From: Devosia subaequoris
GTDB taxonomy: Bacteria > Pseudomonadota > Alphaproteobacteria > Rhizobiales > Devosiaceae
Length of the DNA: 64,000 bases
Assembly: GCF_014197055.1 (NCBI RefSeq)
Contig: NZ_JACIEW010000002.1
Location: 62,001-126,000 of the forward strand
Reading direction: 5' to 3'
Under the pieces are notes generated by a model. That model saw nothing but the letters and a program-made list of their open reading frames with translations. It made no database searches and had not been told where the DNA came from. How positions within the stretch are numbered: the first letter of the stretch is position 1; the number at the start of each line of letters is the position of its first letter. A program made the position numbers and the translations under genes. This document shows, piece after piece, positions 53,139 through 62,999 of this stretch.

Positions 53139-53912
53139 TCATTCCGCGTCGGGCGGAGCGATGCCGGCTTTTTCATGGGCAGCGGCGACCATTGCGCGCA
53201 CCTTCTCCGCCGCTTCGGCCAGCCGGGCTTCGTCGGAGGCACGCAGCACCAGCTCAGTCATCACCCGATCTTTGCCCATTTGCGGGTAAGAGCCCATTTT
53301 GACGTCCGGATATTCGGCCTGCAGCACGCCGAGCGGACCACCCAGGGTTCCCTCGCCGACCGCAGCCCGGATGGCGAGGGATGAAACCTTCTTGCCGCCC
53401 TTGAGCGTCGGCGCCAGCGCCTCCAGCATGGAGCGCATGATGATCGGCACCCCCGCCATGACATGCACATTGCCAATGCGGAATCCGGGTGCGGCGGACA
53501 CCGAATTGACAATTAGGTCCGCGCCCTCGGGAATGCGCGCCATGCGCAATCGGGCTTCGTTGACCTCGGTGCCGGTCTGCTTCCAGCGCGTCTCCAGCAT
53601 GGCGCGTGCCTGGGCATTGATCGGCAGGGCAACGCCGAAAGCTTTGGCGATTGCGTCCGCCGTGATGTCGTCATGGGTCGGGCCGATCCCACCGGAGGTA
53701 AATACATAGGTATATCGAGCGCGCAGCGCGTTCACCGCCTCGACAATGGCGTCCATCTCGTCGGACACCACCCGCACCTCGGTGAGATCGATACCCAGAT
53801 CGGTGCAGAAATCAGCGACCGCGCCGATATTGACGTCCTTGGTGCGCCCGGAAAGGATCTCATCACCGATCACGATCATGCCGGCGGTAATACGGGATTC
53901 TGACTGGGTCAT
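53139..53912 (-). CDS. CinA N-terminal (molybdopterin-binding) domain protein
   Basis: 257 residues of the MoaB/Mog-like CinA N-terminal domain: ITAGMIVIGDEILSGRTKDVN, VFTSGGIGPTHDDITADAIAKAFG, and GFRIGNVHVMAGVPIIM. No C-terminal CinA deamidase domain, a common single-domain form. It may act on nicotinamide or molybdopterin nucleotides. ATG 53912 precedes the family start by eight residues. Confidence 0.88.
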   Translation of the reverse strand: MTQSESRITAGMIVIGDEILSGRTKDVNIGAVADFCTDLGIDLTEVRVVSDEMDAIVEAVNALRARYTYVFTSGGIGPTHDDITADAIAKAFGVALPINAQARAMLETRWKQTGTEVNEARLRMARIPEGADLIVNSVSAAPGFRIGNVHVMAGVPIIMRSMLEALAPTLKGGKKVSSLAIRAAVGEGTLGGPLGVLQAEYPDVKMGSYPQMGKDRVMTELVLRASDEARLAEAAEKVRAMVAAAHEKAGIAPPDAE

Positions 53913-54027
53913 CGCTGCTTTTTCCTCGAGGCAGTTGTGGATGCCTCTACGCCCGCGACGAGTCAACGGTTCACCGCCCTTCCCTTCGCCGGTTTAAGAC
54001 CTTATTTTGTCTCTAGGAGAGACATGC

Positions 54028-54861
54028 ATGATCACTTACGTCGACGCCACCGCCAAAGCCCGCCGCACGGCCGGCGTGATTCCGCTGCATGGCTCGGAAG
54101 GCTTTGAGGGCATGCGTCGCGCAGGCACGCTGACCGCGCGGGCGCTGGACGAGATCACCCCATTTGTTGAAGCCGGCGTGCCCACCTCGACCATAGACCG
54201 CGTCGCCTATGAATTTGCCCGAGACCACGGCGCTGTTCCGGCGACGATCTTCTACAAGGGCTACCGGCACTCAGTCTGCACCTCGATCAACCATGTGGTT
54301 TGCCACGGCATCCCCGATGAAAGGCCGCTGCGCGAGGGCGATATCGTCAATGTGGATCTCACTCTGGTGCTCGATGGCTGGCACGGAGATTCCAGCCGCA
54401 TGTATCCGGTCGGCGAAATTTCCCGCAAGGCCGAGCGACTGATCGAAGTGACCTATGCCGGGCTTGAAGCAGGCATCGCTGCAGCCAGGCCGGGCAACAC
54501 CACCGGCGATATCGGCGCGGCCATTCAGGCGGTGGCGGAAGCCGAACGCATGAGCGTGGTGCGCGATTTTGTCGGGCATGGGCTGGGGCGGCTGTTCCAT
54601 GACGAGCCCAATATCCTGCATTTCGGCACGCCCGGCTCCGGCGCCGAACTCAAACCCGGCATGATCTTCACCATCGAACCGATGATCAATCTGGGGCGTC
54701 CGCACGTCAAAATCCTCTCCGATGGCTGGACCGCCGTGACCCGCGACAGGACGCTCTCGGCGCAATGCGAGCATTCCATAGGCATCACCGAAACCGGCTG
54801 TGAGATCTTCACGCTCTCGCCGGCGGGTCTGTTCAACCCCCTGGCCAGCCGGAGCGCCTGA
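54028..54861 (+). CDS. map: Methionine aminopeptidase, type I
   Basis: 277 residues with the pita-bread metalloprotease fold. Metal ligands are Asp110 ([10 protein letters not shown]) and Asp121 (GWHGDSSRM), the His in [14 protein letters not shown], and the two Glu in FTIEPMIN and ALTVTAQCEHS-type blocks (here [10 protein letters not shown]). It removes N-terminal Met. The extra 20 N-terminal residues before [13 protein letters not shown] are normal in this order. AGGAGAGA stands 8 bases before ATG 54028. Its last base overlaps the radC start. Confidence 0.94.
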   Translation: MITYVDATAKARRTAGVIPLHGSEGFEGMRRAGTLTARALDEITPFVEAGVPTSTIDRVAYEFARDHGAVPATIFYKGYRHSVCTSINHVVCHGIPDERPLREGDIVNVDLTLVLDGWHGDSSRMYPVGEISRKAERLIEVTYAGLEAGIAAARPGNTTGDIGAAIQAVAEAERMSVVRDFVGHGLGRLFHDEPNILHFGTPGSGAELKPGMIFTIEPMINLGRPHVKILSDGWTAVTRDRTLSAQCEHSIGITETGCEIFTLSPAGLFNPLASRSA

Positions 54862-55589
54862 TGAGCGACCGGCCCGACGATTTCGCCGAGGCCACTCATC
54901 CGGCGCCCGCCGTCTCCAACGACCACGCCGGCCATCGCCAGCGCGTTCGGGAGCGCTTCCTCAAGCTGGGTGGCGATGCCCTGGCGGACTACGAACTGCT
55001 CGAGCTGGCGCTGCAACTAGCCATTCCGCGCAAGGACACCAAGGCGCTCGCCAAGACCCTGCTGCGCGAATTTGGCTCGTTCTCGGCCGTGTTCAACGCC
55101 AGCGAAACCCGGCTCGCCAAGATCAACGGGCTGGGTCCCACCTCAATCGCCCATCTCAAGGTCATCCAGGCGGTTGCCGCGCGCTTTGGGCGCGACCGCA
55201 TCGACCACGACATGCCCATCCTTTCGTCCTGGAACCAGTTGATCGATTATTGCCGCAGCCAGATGGCATACCAGCCGATCGAGCAGTTCCGCATTCTGTT
55301 TCTCGACAAGAAGAACCGGCTGATTGCCGATGAGGTGCAGCAGACAGGGACGGTCGACCACACGCCTGTCTATCCGCGCGAAGTCATCAAACGCTCATTG
55401 GAACTCTCGGCCACCGCATTGATCCTGGTGCATAATCACCCTTCCGGTGATCCAGCTCCCTCTTCTGCCGATATTCGCATGACCCGGGAGATCGGGGACA
55501 TCGCCAAGCCGCTGGGCATCGTGCTGCACGACCACATCATCATCGGCAAGTCGGGACATGCATCCCTGCGCAGCTTAAAGTTGATCTGA
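54861..55589 (+). CDS. radC: RadC/MPN-domain protein
   Basis: 242 residues: an N-terminal HhH region ([36 protein letters not shown]) and a C-terminal MPN/JAMM domain with [19 protein letters not shown], the metal-binding His-x-His...Asp site. Called a DNA repair protein, but its role is unclear. ATG overlaps the map stop by one base. Confidence 0.93.
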   Translation: MSDRPDDFAEATHPAPAVSNDHAGHRQRVRERFLKLGGDALADYELLELALQLAIPRKDTKALAKTLLREFGSFSAVFNASETRLAKINGLGPTSIAHLKVIQAVAARFGRDRIDHDMPILSSWNQLIDYCRSQMAYQPIEQFRILFLDKKNRLIADEVQQTGTVDHTPVYPREVIKRSLELSATALILVHNHPSGDPAPSSADIRMTREIGDIAKPLGIVLHDHIIIGKSGHASLRSLKLI

Positions 55590-56780
55590 CCGGCCCCTGC
55601 CGATTACGGATTCGCGGAACTGTTGGACCGAACGCAGCGCCGACTTGACGCTCGCATTGGCCTTGGCCCAGGCACGTAGGCGCTGGAAATTGCTGTGGCC
55701 CAGCACCACCAGATGGCCCAGCGGTGTGAGCGGGATGTAATGCTGCCGCAACGGCACCCGCTCATTGCACCAATGGCGCTTTTCATCGGTAAAGCCGGCG
55801 CCCATGTCGAAAACTGACATGCCCTGGTCGAACACGCTCTGCATCACCCGCAACAGGCACTGCTTGCCCGGTGAACCGGACTGGATGCGGCTGCAATCAC
55901 TCATCGACGAGATCAGGCAGAACATGCGGTCCCCAATGACGATGTTGTAACGCGCAGCCACGATCTGGCCCTCGAGCCGCAGCACATGTAGCCGCACATC
56001 GATACCGGATTCGGGCTCCAGCGCAGCGTGGTAGAAGCTCGTCATGTTCTCGCACACGAAAATGTCACGAATGCCCTGGGCGCGAAAACGGGCGGAACGC
56101 TGGGCAAACATGGTGTCGAGCACCGCATGGGCTTCAGTCGGATCGCTGACCACCTCGAAGCCGACTTCGCCCAATGCAGACAGTCGATCGCCTTGCTGCC
56201 GGTCATGCTTGCGGCGGGAACGGCTCCTCTGCTCGCGATCGCATTGCTCCCAGGAGGAGAACCGGGCGCGGTAGAGCGTCTCAACGGAGAGGGCTTCGCC
56301 CAATTCATCGAACAGCCCTTCGGCCTCCCCGATCCGGTCGGGAATGGAGCGCAGATAGACGAGATCGGCGCCCTTGAGCGCCCCGATCATGGAGCGCCAC
56401 AGGGCCGACCGGCCCGATGCGCCCAACGCTTCGAGGCGCGGCGTGTCGGTCAGTGGGGCATAGCAGCCGGCATGCGGACCGGGAAACCAGGTGTAAAGGC
56501 GCACGCCATGGACACGCTTGAACTGCAACGGCAGCAACGCAACCGGAAACCCATCGACCTCGCCCACGACAAAATGCTGGTCTGAAACCGGAATCTGGCG
56601 ATCGGCCGCCCAGAGCCGAATGAAATCGTAGCTTTGGCCCGGCGATTCCAAACCCGCGGTGGAAAGGCTTCGCCAGATTGCCTCGACATCCTCGATCCGG
56701 TTGGTCACGCGCACCGAAATGCCGGCATGCGCGCCCATGGCAGCGCCCGCCATGCTGCCTTGGCTCGCAACGTCGTTCAT
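55575..56780 (-). CDS. CelD/BcsL-family GNAT acetyltransferase (Acetyltransf_6)
   Basis: About 401 residues, the PF13480 double-GNAT layout often found in cellulose/exopolysaccharide loci: [18 protein letters not shown], then [24 protein letters not shown] and the C-terminal [28 protein letters not shown]. The start is ATG 56780; TTG starts further upstream (near 56812 or 56873) would add residues and cannot be excluded. The stop overlaps radC's end by 15 bases convergently. Confidence 0.8.
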   Translation of the reverse strand: MNDVASQGSMAGAAMGAHAGISVRVTNRIEDVEAIWRSLSTAGLESPGQSYDFIRLWAADRQIPVSDQHFVVGEVDGFPVALLPLQFKRVHGVRLYTWFPGPHAGCYAPLTDTPRLEALGASGRSALWRSMIGALKGADLVYLRSIPDRIGEAEGLFDELGEALSVETLYRARFSSWEQCDREQRSRSRRKHDRQQGDRLSALGEVGFEVVSDPTEAHAVLDTMFAQRSARFRAQGIRDIFVCENMTSFYHAALEPESGIDVRLHVLRLEGQIVAARYNIVIGDRMFCLISSMSDCSRIQSGSPGKQCLLRVMQSVFDQGMSVFDMGAGFTDEKRHWCNERVPLRQHYIPLTPLGHLVVLGHSNFQRLRAWAKANASVKSALRSVQQFRESVIGRGRSDQL

Positions 56781-56971
56781 CGCCCGGGCGATAGTTTGGG
56801 TGTTCGCGCTCAAAATGCTGCCCTTGGCCAAGTACGCCGCTAGTCTGCCCCTCGAGGGTAAACTGCGCCACAATATGGGCTCAGGAAAACAGGTCTCGCT
56901 CTCGATTTCGTGAACAGGGTTAATCCCGGACTACAAATTCCCCCGGACATTGGGAAAAGTCCCAAGGCCAA

Positions 56972-57712
56972 TCATCCGAAATTGGCCAGGACCGGGAAGG
57001 TCTCCAGGAACCAATAGGAGATGCGGGTGAAATTGCCGGTGATGAAGAGCAGGCCTGTGGCCACCAGAAGGCCGCCCATGATCTTTTCCACCAGGCCCAG
57101 ATGCTTCTTGAAGCCGTTGAAGAAGGTGAGGAACGGTCCCACGGCAATGCCGGCGAGGAAAAAGGGGATGCCCAGACCCAGCGAATATAGCCCGAGTAGC
57201 GAGGCGCCTTCCCAGGCAGTATCGCGGCTGGCGGCCACCGAAAGAATGGCGGCCAGCACCGGGCCGATGCAAGGCGTCCAGCCAATGGCAAAGGCCAGGC
57301 CCAGGAGGAACCCGCCCAGGGGACCGGAGGCCGCGCTGGGACCATTATGGCGCAATTGCCGATCGAGAATGCCGATGCGGTACACGCCCAGGAAATGCAG
57401 GCCCATGGCGATGATGACGATGCCGGCGATGGGCGTAAGGATCGGCAGAAGCTGGCGGAACACCTGGCCAAAGGCGGTGGCGGTTGCGCCCAGCGCGATG
57501 AAGACGACGGAAAAGCCGAGAATGAAGAAGATGGCGGTCAGGGCGACGCGGCCGGTCAGACGCCCCGGCGAGCCGGACACCGCCTCGGCGCGCAACTGGT
57601 CATAGCTCGCCCCGCTCATATAGGTGAGATAGGGTGGCACCAGGGGCAGCACGCAGGGGCTGAGAAAGCTCAGCACGCCGGCGCCGATCACCAAAGGCAG
57701 GGAAAATTCCAC
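56972..57712 (-). CDS. ccdA: Cytochrome c biogenesis protein CcdA
   Basis: 246 residues with six membrane helices. SFLSPCVLPLVPPYLTYMSG and FAIGWTPCIGPVLAAILSVA contain the two thiol-transport Cys of the DsbD/CcdA family. It carries electrons from thioredoxin across the inner membrane to reduce apocytochrome c or other periplasmic thiols. No adjacent ccm or thioredoxin gene. Confidence 0.94.
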   Translation of the reverse strand: MEFSLPLVIGAGVLSFLSPCVLPLVPPYLTYMSGASYDQLRAEAVSGSPGRLTGRVALTAIFFILGFSVVFIALGATATAFGQVFRQLLPILTPIAGIVIIAMGLHFLGVYRIGILDRQLRHNGPSAASGPLGGFLLGLAFAIGWTPCIGPVLAAILSVAASRDTAWEGASLLGLYSLGLGIPFFLAGIAVGPFLTFFNGFKKHLGLVEKIMGGLLVATGLLFITGNFTRISYWFLETFPVLANFG

Positions 57713-58007
57713 GTCTGACGCTCCTTAGTCGCGTCCCTGTTTAGCGCGGTGCGGGCCAAAGGCAATGAGCCCCAGTGCCGCATCGCGCGGATGTGAGGGC
57801 CCGACAGGCCTTGGGTCCGGCATACGCATCCGGCCTAACGAGCGTTTCCAAGAACAAGCTTTGGCCGACAAGTCTGCTCTGCAAACTCCCCTTGGCACCG
57901 ACCTGGCAGTTTCGTTCGCCTGCTGGCCAAAGCTGGCTTACAGCGTGTTCGCCACGTGAGAACAGGCACCGGCACGTTCTCCGGCGCTCCGGCCAAGGAT
58001 GCCCTGG
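57713..58007. other. Intergenic region without a recognisable gene
   Basis: About 295 bases between ccdA's start and the hybrid kinase's stop; both are on the minus strand, so it carries the ccdA promoter and the kinase transcript end. Short frames are present but lack ribosome sites; no strong hairpin with a T-run is seen. Confidence 0.45.
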
Positions 58008-60923
58008 TCAGGCAGGTGTCCCGATGGATTGCCTGCCGTCCAGTAGCTCAGCAACACGCCTACCTAGTTCTGCCATTCGGAAGGGTTTTGCGAGCACCAC
58101 AAGCCCGCTTGCTTGCTCAGGTTTGAGGTCCGCATAGCCAGTGATCATCAAAATGGGCAGCTCTGGCATGACGCCGCGCAGTTCGCTCGCGAGCTGAGCC
58201 CCGGTCATGCCAGGCATCATGTGATCGGTAACGAGCAGATCGGGGACAATGCCCGAGCTGACATGCTCCAGAGCCTCAGCTGCTGAGCCCGCTTCGACAA
58301 CCTCGTAGCCAAGCTCGATGAGATTGTCTGCCACGCTCATCCGAATAAGAGCCTCATCATCAACGAGGAGCACTTTTTTCGTCTTCTCTGGGAGCGGAAT
58401 ATCCGCATTCTGAACCGGATCCGGCTTTGTCTGGCAGGGCGCGAACGGCAGCCATATCTCGGCCGTCGTCCCCTGGCCTTGTACTGAGCGCACGCTCAGA
58501 GCACCGCCTGACTGCGCGGCCAGGCCATGCACCATTGATAGACCAAGGCCAGTGCCGTGTCCCACTTCCTTGGTGGTAAAAAACGGCTCGATCGCATGAG
58601 ATAGCGTCTCGGCATCCATTCCGGTACCTGTGTCGATGACACTGACGCGGACGTAGTCACCGCTGTCCAAGGTGTCATGAGGTGCCGACGGGGTAACGGT
58701 CACTGTATCAACTGAAATGGTCAGCGTGCCACCATCCGGCATGGCGTCACGAGCGTTGACGGCCAGATTGAGGACTGCCAGCTCCAGTTGGTTTGGATCC
58801 ACCAAGGCCGCACATCCAGCGTCCTGTGTCTCTAGCCGAAACTCAATCTGCGGGCCCAGGGTGCGCTCCAGCAGCTCGCGCATGTCCCTGGCCAGTGCGC
58901 AGACATCGGTGTCCTTCGGCAACAGGGTCTGGCGGCGGGCAAAGGCCAGGAGGCGCTGGACGAGCGTTTTGGCGCGTTCAGACGCCTGCAGCCCCCCCGC
59001 AATGATCCGATGAGACTTCTCGTCGTCACTATGCCGGCGGCTCAAAATATCCAGGCCACTCATAATCGGGGTGAGCAGATTGTTGAAGTCATGCGCCACC
59101 CCACCGGTGAGTTGCCCCAAGGTCTCAACCTTCCGCGCCTCGTGCAAAAGGGCCAGGGCGTCCTCGCGCTCCTTGATTGCCTCCTTGACGCGCTCTTCAA
59201 GCGAGGCATTCAGGCGCCGCAACTCTTCCCGGCTGGCCTCTAGTGCAGCTTCTGCCTCCTTGCGCGCCGTAATATCCAGCGATGACCCGACGAGGCCGAT
59301 CACCGAACCATCTGTGTCCCGCCAGGGTGATTTGGTCGATAGCCATATCGCCGGGCTGCCGTCTGGCCGATGCACCGTCTCTTCGATCTGCCGCAAAACC
59401 CCGGATTCCATGACAGCGCGGTCGTTCGCCATCACGGCTTCCCCCTGCGCCGTGTTTTCGAGAAATTCCGCATCTGTCTTGCCCAGATACTCCTGGGGCG
59501 GTTTCCCGATTAATTCAGTTGCGCCGCGATTGGCGACCAGCATGCGCCCCTGCCGATCTTTTGCGTACACAACACCGGGCACTGCCTCAATGAAGGCAGC
59601 GAGCATCGCCGCCGAGCGATCCCGCTCGATCCTCGCTTTGCGCTCCTCCTCGATGTCAATGAGAACGCCAGGAAAGCGCTGTGCAGTGCCGTTGGCATCC
59701 AGCTCCACCAATCCGTTCGCTTCAACCCAGCGATACTCGCCGTCGGTCTGGCGAACTCGATATTCGCAGCTATAGGCTCCCCCGCCCTGCAATGCTTTCT
59801 CTATTGCATCCGAAACCCTGTCCACGTCCTCCGGATGGATCGACGCCGTCACCATATCCAGCGGAAGCCCCTTCCGGCAAAGCTCGGGATCGAGCGCGAA
59901 CGAGCGAGCAAACCGTTCATCGGCGATGAAACGATCTTCCTGAACCGCCCACACCCAGGTGCCCACGATTGCACCAGCATCGAGCGCGAGCCGCACGCGC
60001 TCGGCCTCAGAGCGCACGCGTTCCTCACTTTCCTCAAGCCGGGCCCGTGTCCGGACTTGCTCGGTCACCTCGTAGCCACCGACGAAGATACCGGTCACCG
60101 CACCGGAGTCATCGCGAACGGGCTCATAGAGAAAGTCGACATAGCGGGGCTCTGCTTCTCCGGCCAGCAGCACCGGTGCAGCGTGTGCTGAATAGGATTC
60201 CCCCGTCGCATAGACTTTGTCGAGAAACTCGAAATATCCCTGATTCTCGATCTCCGGAAAGACCTCTCGGACTGTTCGACCTTCATAATTTCTCTCTCCC
60301 GCGATTTCTCGATACGCGTCATTGACGTATTCAAAGCAATGGTTTGGACCAACCAGCAGCGCCACGAATCCCGGCATCTGTTTGAGCATGAGCCGTTGGC
60401 GCGCACGCTCCCGCTCGGCCTGACGCTCCGCCTCGATCTGTCCGGTAATTTCGGTGCAGGCGCAGAACAATCCTACCGTGGTACCGCGGTCATCCCTGAT
60501 AGGAGAGTAGAAGAACGAGAAATGAGTTTCCTCAGGATATCCACGTCGTTGCATGACGAGCATGATGTCGTCCATCTGGACGGGCTCGCCCGAGTATGTT
60601 CGCTCTACGATCGGGCTTAGATCCGCTCTTATCTCGTGCCACACCTCCAGGAAATCACCGCCAAGTGCCTCAGGGTGCTTGTCGGCCATTATCTGCGCAT
60701 ACTGCTCATTGTATATAAGAGTTCGCGACGCGCCCCAGGCCACGAACATGGGCTGACTTGAGCTCAACATCACCGAAACCAATGTCTTGAGCGATGCTGG
60801 CCATCCCTCAGGCGCGCCGATCGGGCTGCTGGCCCAGTCATAATCACGGATCAATGCACCGGTGGCGCCTCCACCGCTCAAAAACGACAGGATAGTCTCG
60901 GGACTTACGGAACTCTCGTTCAT
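58008..60923 (-). CDS. Hybrid sensor histidine kinase with four PAS domains and a receiver
   Basis: 971 residues, cytoplasmic, no membrane helix. Four PAS-type sensor regions at about 50-160, 180-290, 315-430 (PAS_3: HPEDVDRV, YRVRQTDGEYRWVE) and 445-555 (PAS_4). A coiled segment leads to HisKA with His611 (TGGVAHDFNNLLTPI), then HATPase_c (LNLAVNARDAMPDGG, GTGLGLSMVHGL) and a receiver at about 846-965 with phospho-acceptor Asp900 (LLVTDHMMPG). It should pass phosphate from His611 to Asp900 or to an Hpt partner. A single gene with large gaps; no cognate regulator nearby. Confidence 0.92.
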   Translation of the reverse strand: MNESSVSPETILSFLSGGGATGALIRDYDWASSPIGAPEGWPASLKTLVSVMLSSSQPMFVAWGASRTLIYNEQYAQIMADKHPEALGGDFLEVWHEIRADLSPIVERTYSGEPVQMDDIMLVMQRRGYPEETHFSFFYSPIRDDRGTTVGLFCACTEITGQIEAERQAERERARQRLMLKQMPGFVALLVGPNHCFEYVNDAYREIAGERNYEGRTVREVFPEIENQGYFEFLDKVYATGESYSAHAAPVLLAGEAEPRYVDFLYEPVRDDSGAVTGIFVGGYEVTEQVRTRARLEESEERVRSEAERVRLALDAGAIVGTWVWAVQEDRFIADERFARSFALDPELCRKGLPLDMVTASIHPEDVDRVSDAIEKALQGGGAYSCEYRVRQTDGEYRWVEANGLVELDANGTAQRFPGVLIDIEEERKARIERDRSAAMLAAFIEAVPGVVYAKDRQGRMLVANRGATELIGKPPQEYLGKTDAEFLENTAQGEAVMANDRAVMESGVLRQIEETVHRPDGSPAIWLSTKSPWRDTDGSVIGLVGSSLDITARKEAEAALEASREELRRLNASLEERVKEAIKEREDALALLHEARKVETLGQLTGGVAHDFNNLLTPIMSGLDILSRRHSDDEKSHRIIAGGLQASERAKTLVQRLLAFARRQTLLPKDTDVCALARDMRELLERTLGPQIEFRLETQDAGCAALVDPNQLELAVLNLAVNARDAMPDGGTLTISVDTVTVTPSAPHDTLDSGDYVRVSVIDTGTGMDAETLSHAIEPFFTTKEVGHGTGLGLSMVHGLAAQSGGALSVRSVQGQGTTAEIWLPFAPCQTKPDPVQNADIPLPEKTKKVLLVDDEALIRMSVADNLIELGYEVVEAGSAAEALEHVSSGIVPDLLVTDHMMPGMTGAQLASELRGVMPELPILMITGYADLKPEQASGLVVLAKPFRMAELGRRVAELLDGRQSIGTPA

Positions 60924-61486
60924 TATTCTTCTTTTGCTTCCGTGGCTTGGCCACGCGTTACGCCTGTAAATGTCAGAAACTTGTTGGCCATCGTCACGCC
61001 ACGCACAGCAATGGCTTTCCTGCCCTCTGCTCGCAGGGGCTGACTATCATACAATGGCAAATGTGGGTCTGGTCGCAGAAGAGACCGCCGGAAGCCTGTC
61101 GGCGGATGCGGTAACGCGGCAGTTGCGGAAGCCAAATACACGTAAATGCATGTTCGTCGGGATACCTTGTTGCCGATCTATCGTGAAATTTGCCGCTTCC
61201 AAGCCAATTGTCGCAGACCTTGATCAGACCCAGAACGAAGCTGAGCGACTGCCAGTTCCATCGGCCTCCAAATATTTCAAGAGAGCGTCCTGCCTTGACT
61301 TCATGCCAATTGAGGTAGATGGTGCACCCATACGTTTCTGCCCACTGTTGGCGAACTCGGCCGGCTGGCTATGCTGGTTGCTTGGCTTTCCTTCCGAAAT
61401 GCGAACGTTCTTAGGCTCCTGATGCGCAATGCACGGGAGAAACCTGCTCGTTTGCTTCGCTTCGAGCCAAACTGAAAGGCGCCAAC
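60924..61486. other. 560-base region with no recognisable gene
   Basis: This gap holds the kinase promoter and the leader of the cold-shock gene. A 150-codon open frame (60970-61422) has atypical residues, no ribosome site and no motif. No repeat or mobile-element end is seen. The region is a little less GC-rich than the genes. Confidence 0.45.
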
Positions 61487-61693
61487 ATGATCAACGGCAC
61501 CGTTAAATTCTATAACGCAACCAAGGGCTTCGGCTTCATCACTCCCGACACTGGTGGCAAGGATGCCTTCGTGCACGTCTCGGCTATCGAGCGCGCCGGC
61601 CTCTCGACCCTGGCCGATGGCCAGAAGGTCACCTACGACCTCGAAAGCGGCCGTGACGGTCGCGAGTCCGCGGTCAATATCGCTCTGGCCTAA
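61487..61693 (+). CDS. cspA: Cold-shock protein (CspA family)
   Basis: 68 residues, a complete single CSD: TVKFYNATKGFGFITPDTGGKDAFVHVSAI contains RNP1 (KGFGFI) and RNP2 (AFVHV). It binds single-stranded RNA and DNA. AACTGAAAGGCGCC provides a ribosome site before ATG 61487. A strong terminator follows. The long untranslated leader upstream is typical of Csp control. Three small unknown genes follow on the same strand. Confidence 0.95.
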   Translation: MINGTVKFYNATKGFGFITPDTGGKDAFVHVSAIERAGLSTLADGQKVTYDLESGRDGRESAVNIALA

Positions 61694-61705
61694 GGCCATA
61701 TCCGT

Positions 61706-61732
61706 GGGGGCGCCCTCGGGTGCCCCCATTTT
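61706..61732 (+). terminator. Rho-independent terminator after the cold-shock gene
   Basis: A 9-bp stem (GGGGGCGCC with GGTGCCCCC, one G-U pair) at 61706-61727 with a CTCG loop is followed by ATTTT. It lies 12 bases after the csp stop, so the small genes beyond need read-through or their own promoter. Confidence 0.85.
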
Positions 61733-61752
61733 CACGTTCGCAAGGAGCGCAC

Positions 61753-62007
61753 ATGTCGCACCGCTACAAAGTCGGTCAAATGCTGGAATTGCGTTCAGCG
61801 CCTCGGCACAGCAACCGCCCTGCCGGCCCCTGTGAGGTGATGAGCTGCCTGCCGCACGACAAGGGTCCAGTGCTTTACCGGGTCAAGTCCTGGGGCGAAA
61901 GCAATGAACGCGTGGTCGAAGAAATCGACCTTTCGCCCAGCTCGGTCGTCAAGACCGTGTTCGAAGATAGCGAAAGTGTCTTCACCATCGCCGTCAACAA
62001 GCGGTGA
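61753..62007 (+). CDS. Small conserved-looking protein of unknown function
   Basis: 84 residues. SHRYKVGQMLELRSAPR, CEVMSCLPHDKGPVLYRVKS and ERVVEEIDLSP form an SH3-like beta pattern; small proteins with a Y-R-[VI]-K-S plus E-R-V-V-E-E-x-D/E-L motif recur in Hyphomicrobiales. AAGGAG stands 6-11 bases before ATG 61753. The stop overlaps the next gene's GTG start by four bases. Function unknown; close to the cold-shock gene. Confidence 0.8.
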   Translation: MSHRYKVGQMLELRSAPRHSNRPAGPCEVMSCLPHDKGPVLYRVKSWGESNERVVEEIDLSPSSVVKTVFEDSESVFTIAVNKR

Positions 62008-62252
62008 ATGCGGCCCTCGACTGGGCCGAACCTGCAGAACTCTACGCGGTGCTTGGCGCATTTCATGCGCGCAGCGCGCAATATTTCAGATTTTCCTCTG
62101 CCGCAGAAGCGATCCGCTTCGCCATCGAGGACATGCCTGCCGCAGCCTTGCGCGGCATGGCCGTGGAAAGCGGCGACAACCGATATGAGGGACAACAGAT
62201 CCGCGCGCTTTATGACGCGCAGGACTATCCCCTCGAGCGCGCAAAGCGCTGA
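62004..62252 (+). CDS. Small protein, first of two tandem paralogues
   Basis: 82 residues starting at GTG 62004, which overlaps the previous stop (GTGA). The core RFSSAAEAIRFAIEDMPAA...LRGMAVESGDNRYEGQQIRALYD is matched by the next gene. An alternative ATG in another frame (62008) would not preserve this pattern. I do not recognise a named family; compact alpha-beta fold is likely. Confidence 0.78.
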   Translation: MNAALDWAEPAELYAVLGAFHARSAQYFRFSSAAEAIRFAIEDMPAAALRGMAVESGDNRYEGQQIRALYDAQDYPLERAKR

Positions 62253-62286
62253 TACCCCGGCCAAGAGCCGGTAGAAAGACAGACTA

Positions 62287-62538
62287 ATGAACATCGATAT
62301 GCTGAATATGCCGGGGCAGCTTTTCCTCGGCACCAGTGCTGAATCAGCACGTGCCGCTGGCGCCAGGCGCTTCAACTCGGCCGCCAAGGCCATCCGCTTT
62401 GCCATGGAACAGGCCGCGCCTGTCAGCCTGCACGGAGCGCAATTGTGTGTGGGTAATCGCCGCTATGGCTCACGCCAGATTCGCAATCTGCATCGGCAAT
62501 TGGCCGATATCGGCCAAGCCCGGGGGCCCGGCCGGTAG
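62287..62538 (+). CDS. Small protein, second tandem paralogue
   Basis: 83 residues. RFNSAAKAIRFAMEQAAPVSLHG and GNRRYGSRQIRNLHRQL match the preceding protein over about 45 positions (R-F-x-S-A-A-x-A-I-R-F-A-[IM]-E, then L-x-G and R-Y-x-x-x-Q-I-R-x-L), so the two are diverged duplicates. GGTAGAAAGAC leads ATG 62287. It ends seven bases from the rpsU stop on the other strand. Confidence 0.78.
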   Translation: MNIDMLNMPGQLFLGTSAESARAAGARRFNSAAKAIRFAMEQAAPVSLHGAQLCVGNRRYGSRQIRNLHRQLADIGQARGPGR

Positions 62539-62544
62539 GGCGTA

Positions 62545-62811
62545 TCAGTTCCGCGCTGGCGCTGCGCCGGGGCGGCCAGTGGGGCGCGCGGGGCGCTTGG
62601 GGCCGGCAATCAAACCTTCACGAATAGCCTGCTTACGTGCCAGCTTGCGGCTGCGGCGGATGGCCTCGGCCTTCTTGCGCACACGGGCTTCGGAGGGCTT
62701 TTCGTAATATTTCCGGAGTTTCATCTCACGGAACACGCCTTCGCGCTGAAGACGCTTCTTGAGCACGCGAAGTGCCTGATCGACATTGTTGTCGCGGACT
62801 TGAACCTGCAA
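62545..62811 (-). CDS. rpsU: 30S ribosomal protein S21
   Basis: 88 residues: [21 protein letters not shown], the S21 signature [26 protein letters not shown], then a basic C-terminal extension ([16 protein letters not shown]) typical of alphaproteobacteria. S21 joins the 30S platform. It converges on the small-gene cluster. Confidence 0.95.
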   Translation of the reverse strand: MQVQVRDNNVDQALRVLKKRLQREGVFREMKLRKYYEKPSEARVRKKAEAIRRSRKLARKQAIREGLIAGPKRPARPTGRPGAAPARN

Positions 62812-62999
62812 AAACTATCCTAACTTTAGGTTGGCCTCACCAGATATGGGTGGGAATGGATGGCCGCTCGGCCATCCGGGGGCTGGGTTATCACCATTTG
62901 CCCGGATGACCAAATCGGGATGTGGACAGCGCCCTGCCCTTGCCCAAAACCCATCTGCGCGCTAGAGCAGCCGCTATTCCCCCTCCGGCCGAGGTGCCC

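Noticed and set aside
60970..61422. 150-codon plus-strand frame before the cold-shock gene
   Set aside because: No ribosome site and unusual composition (many Cys and Trp); no recognisable domain.
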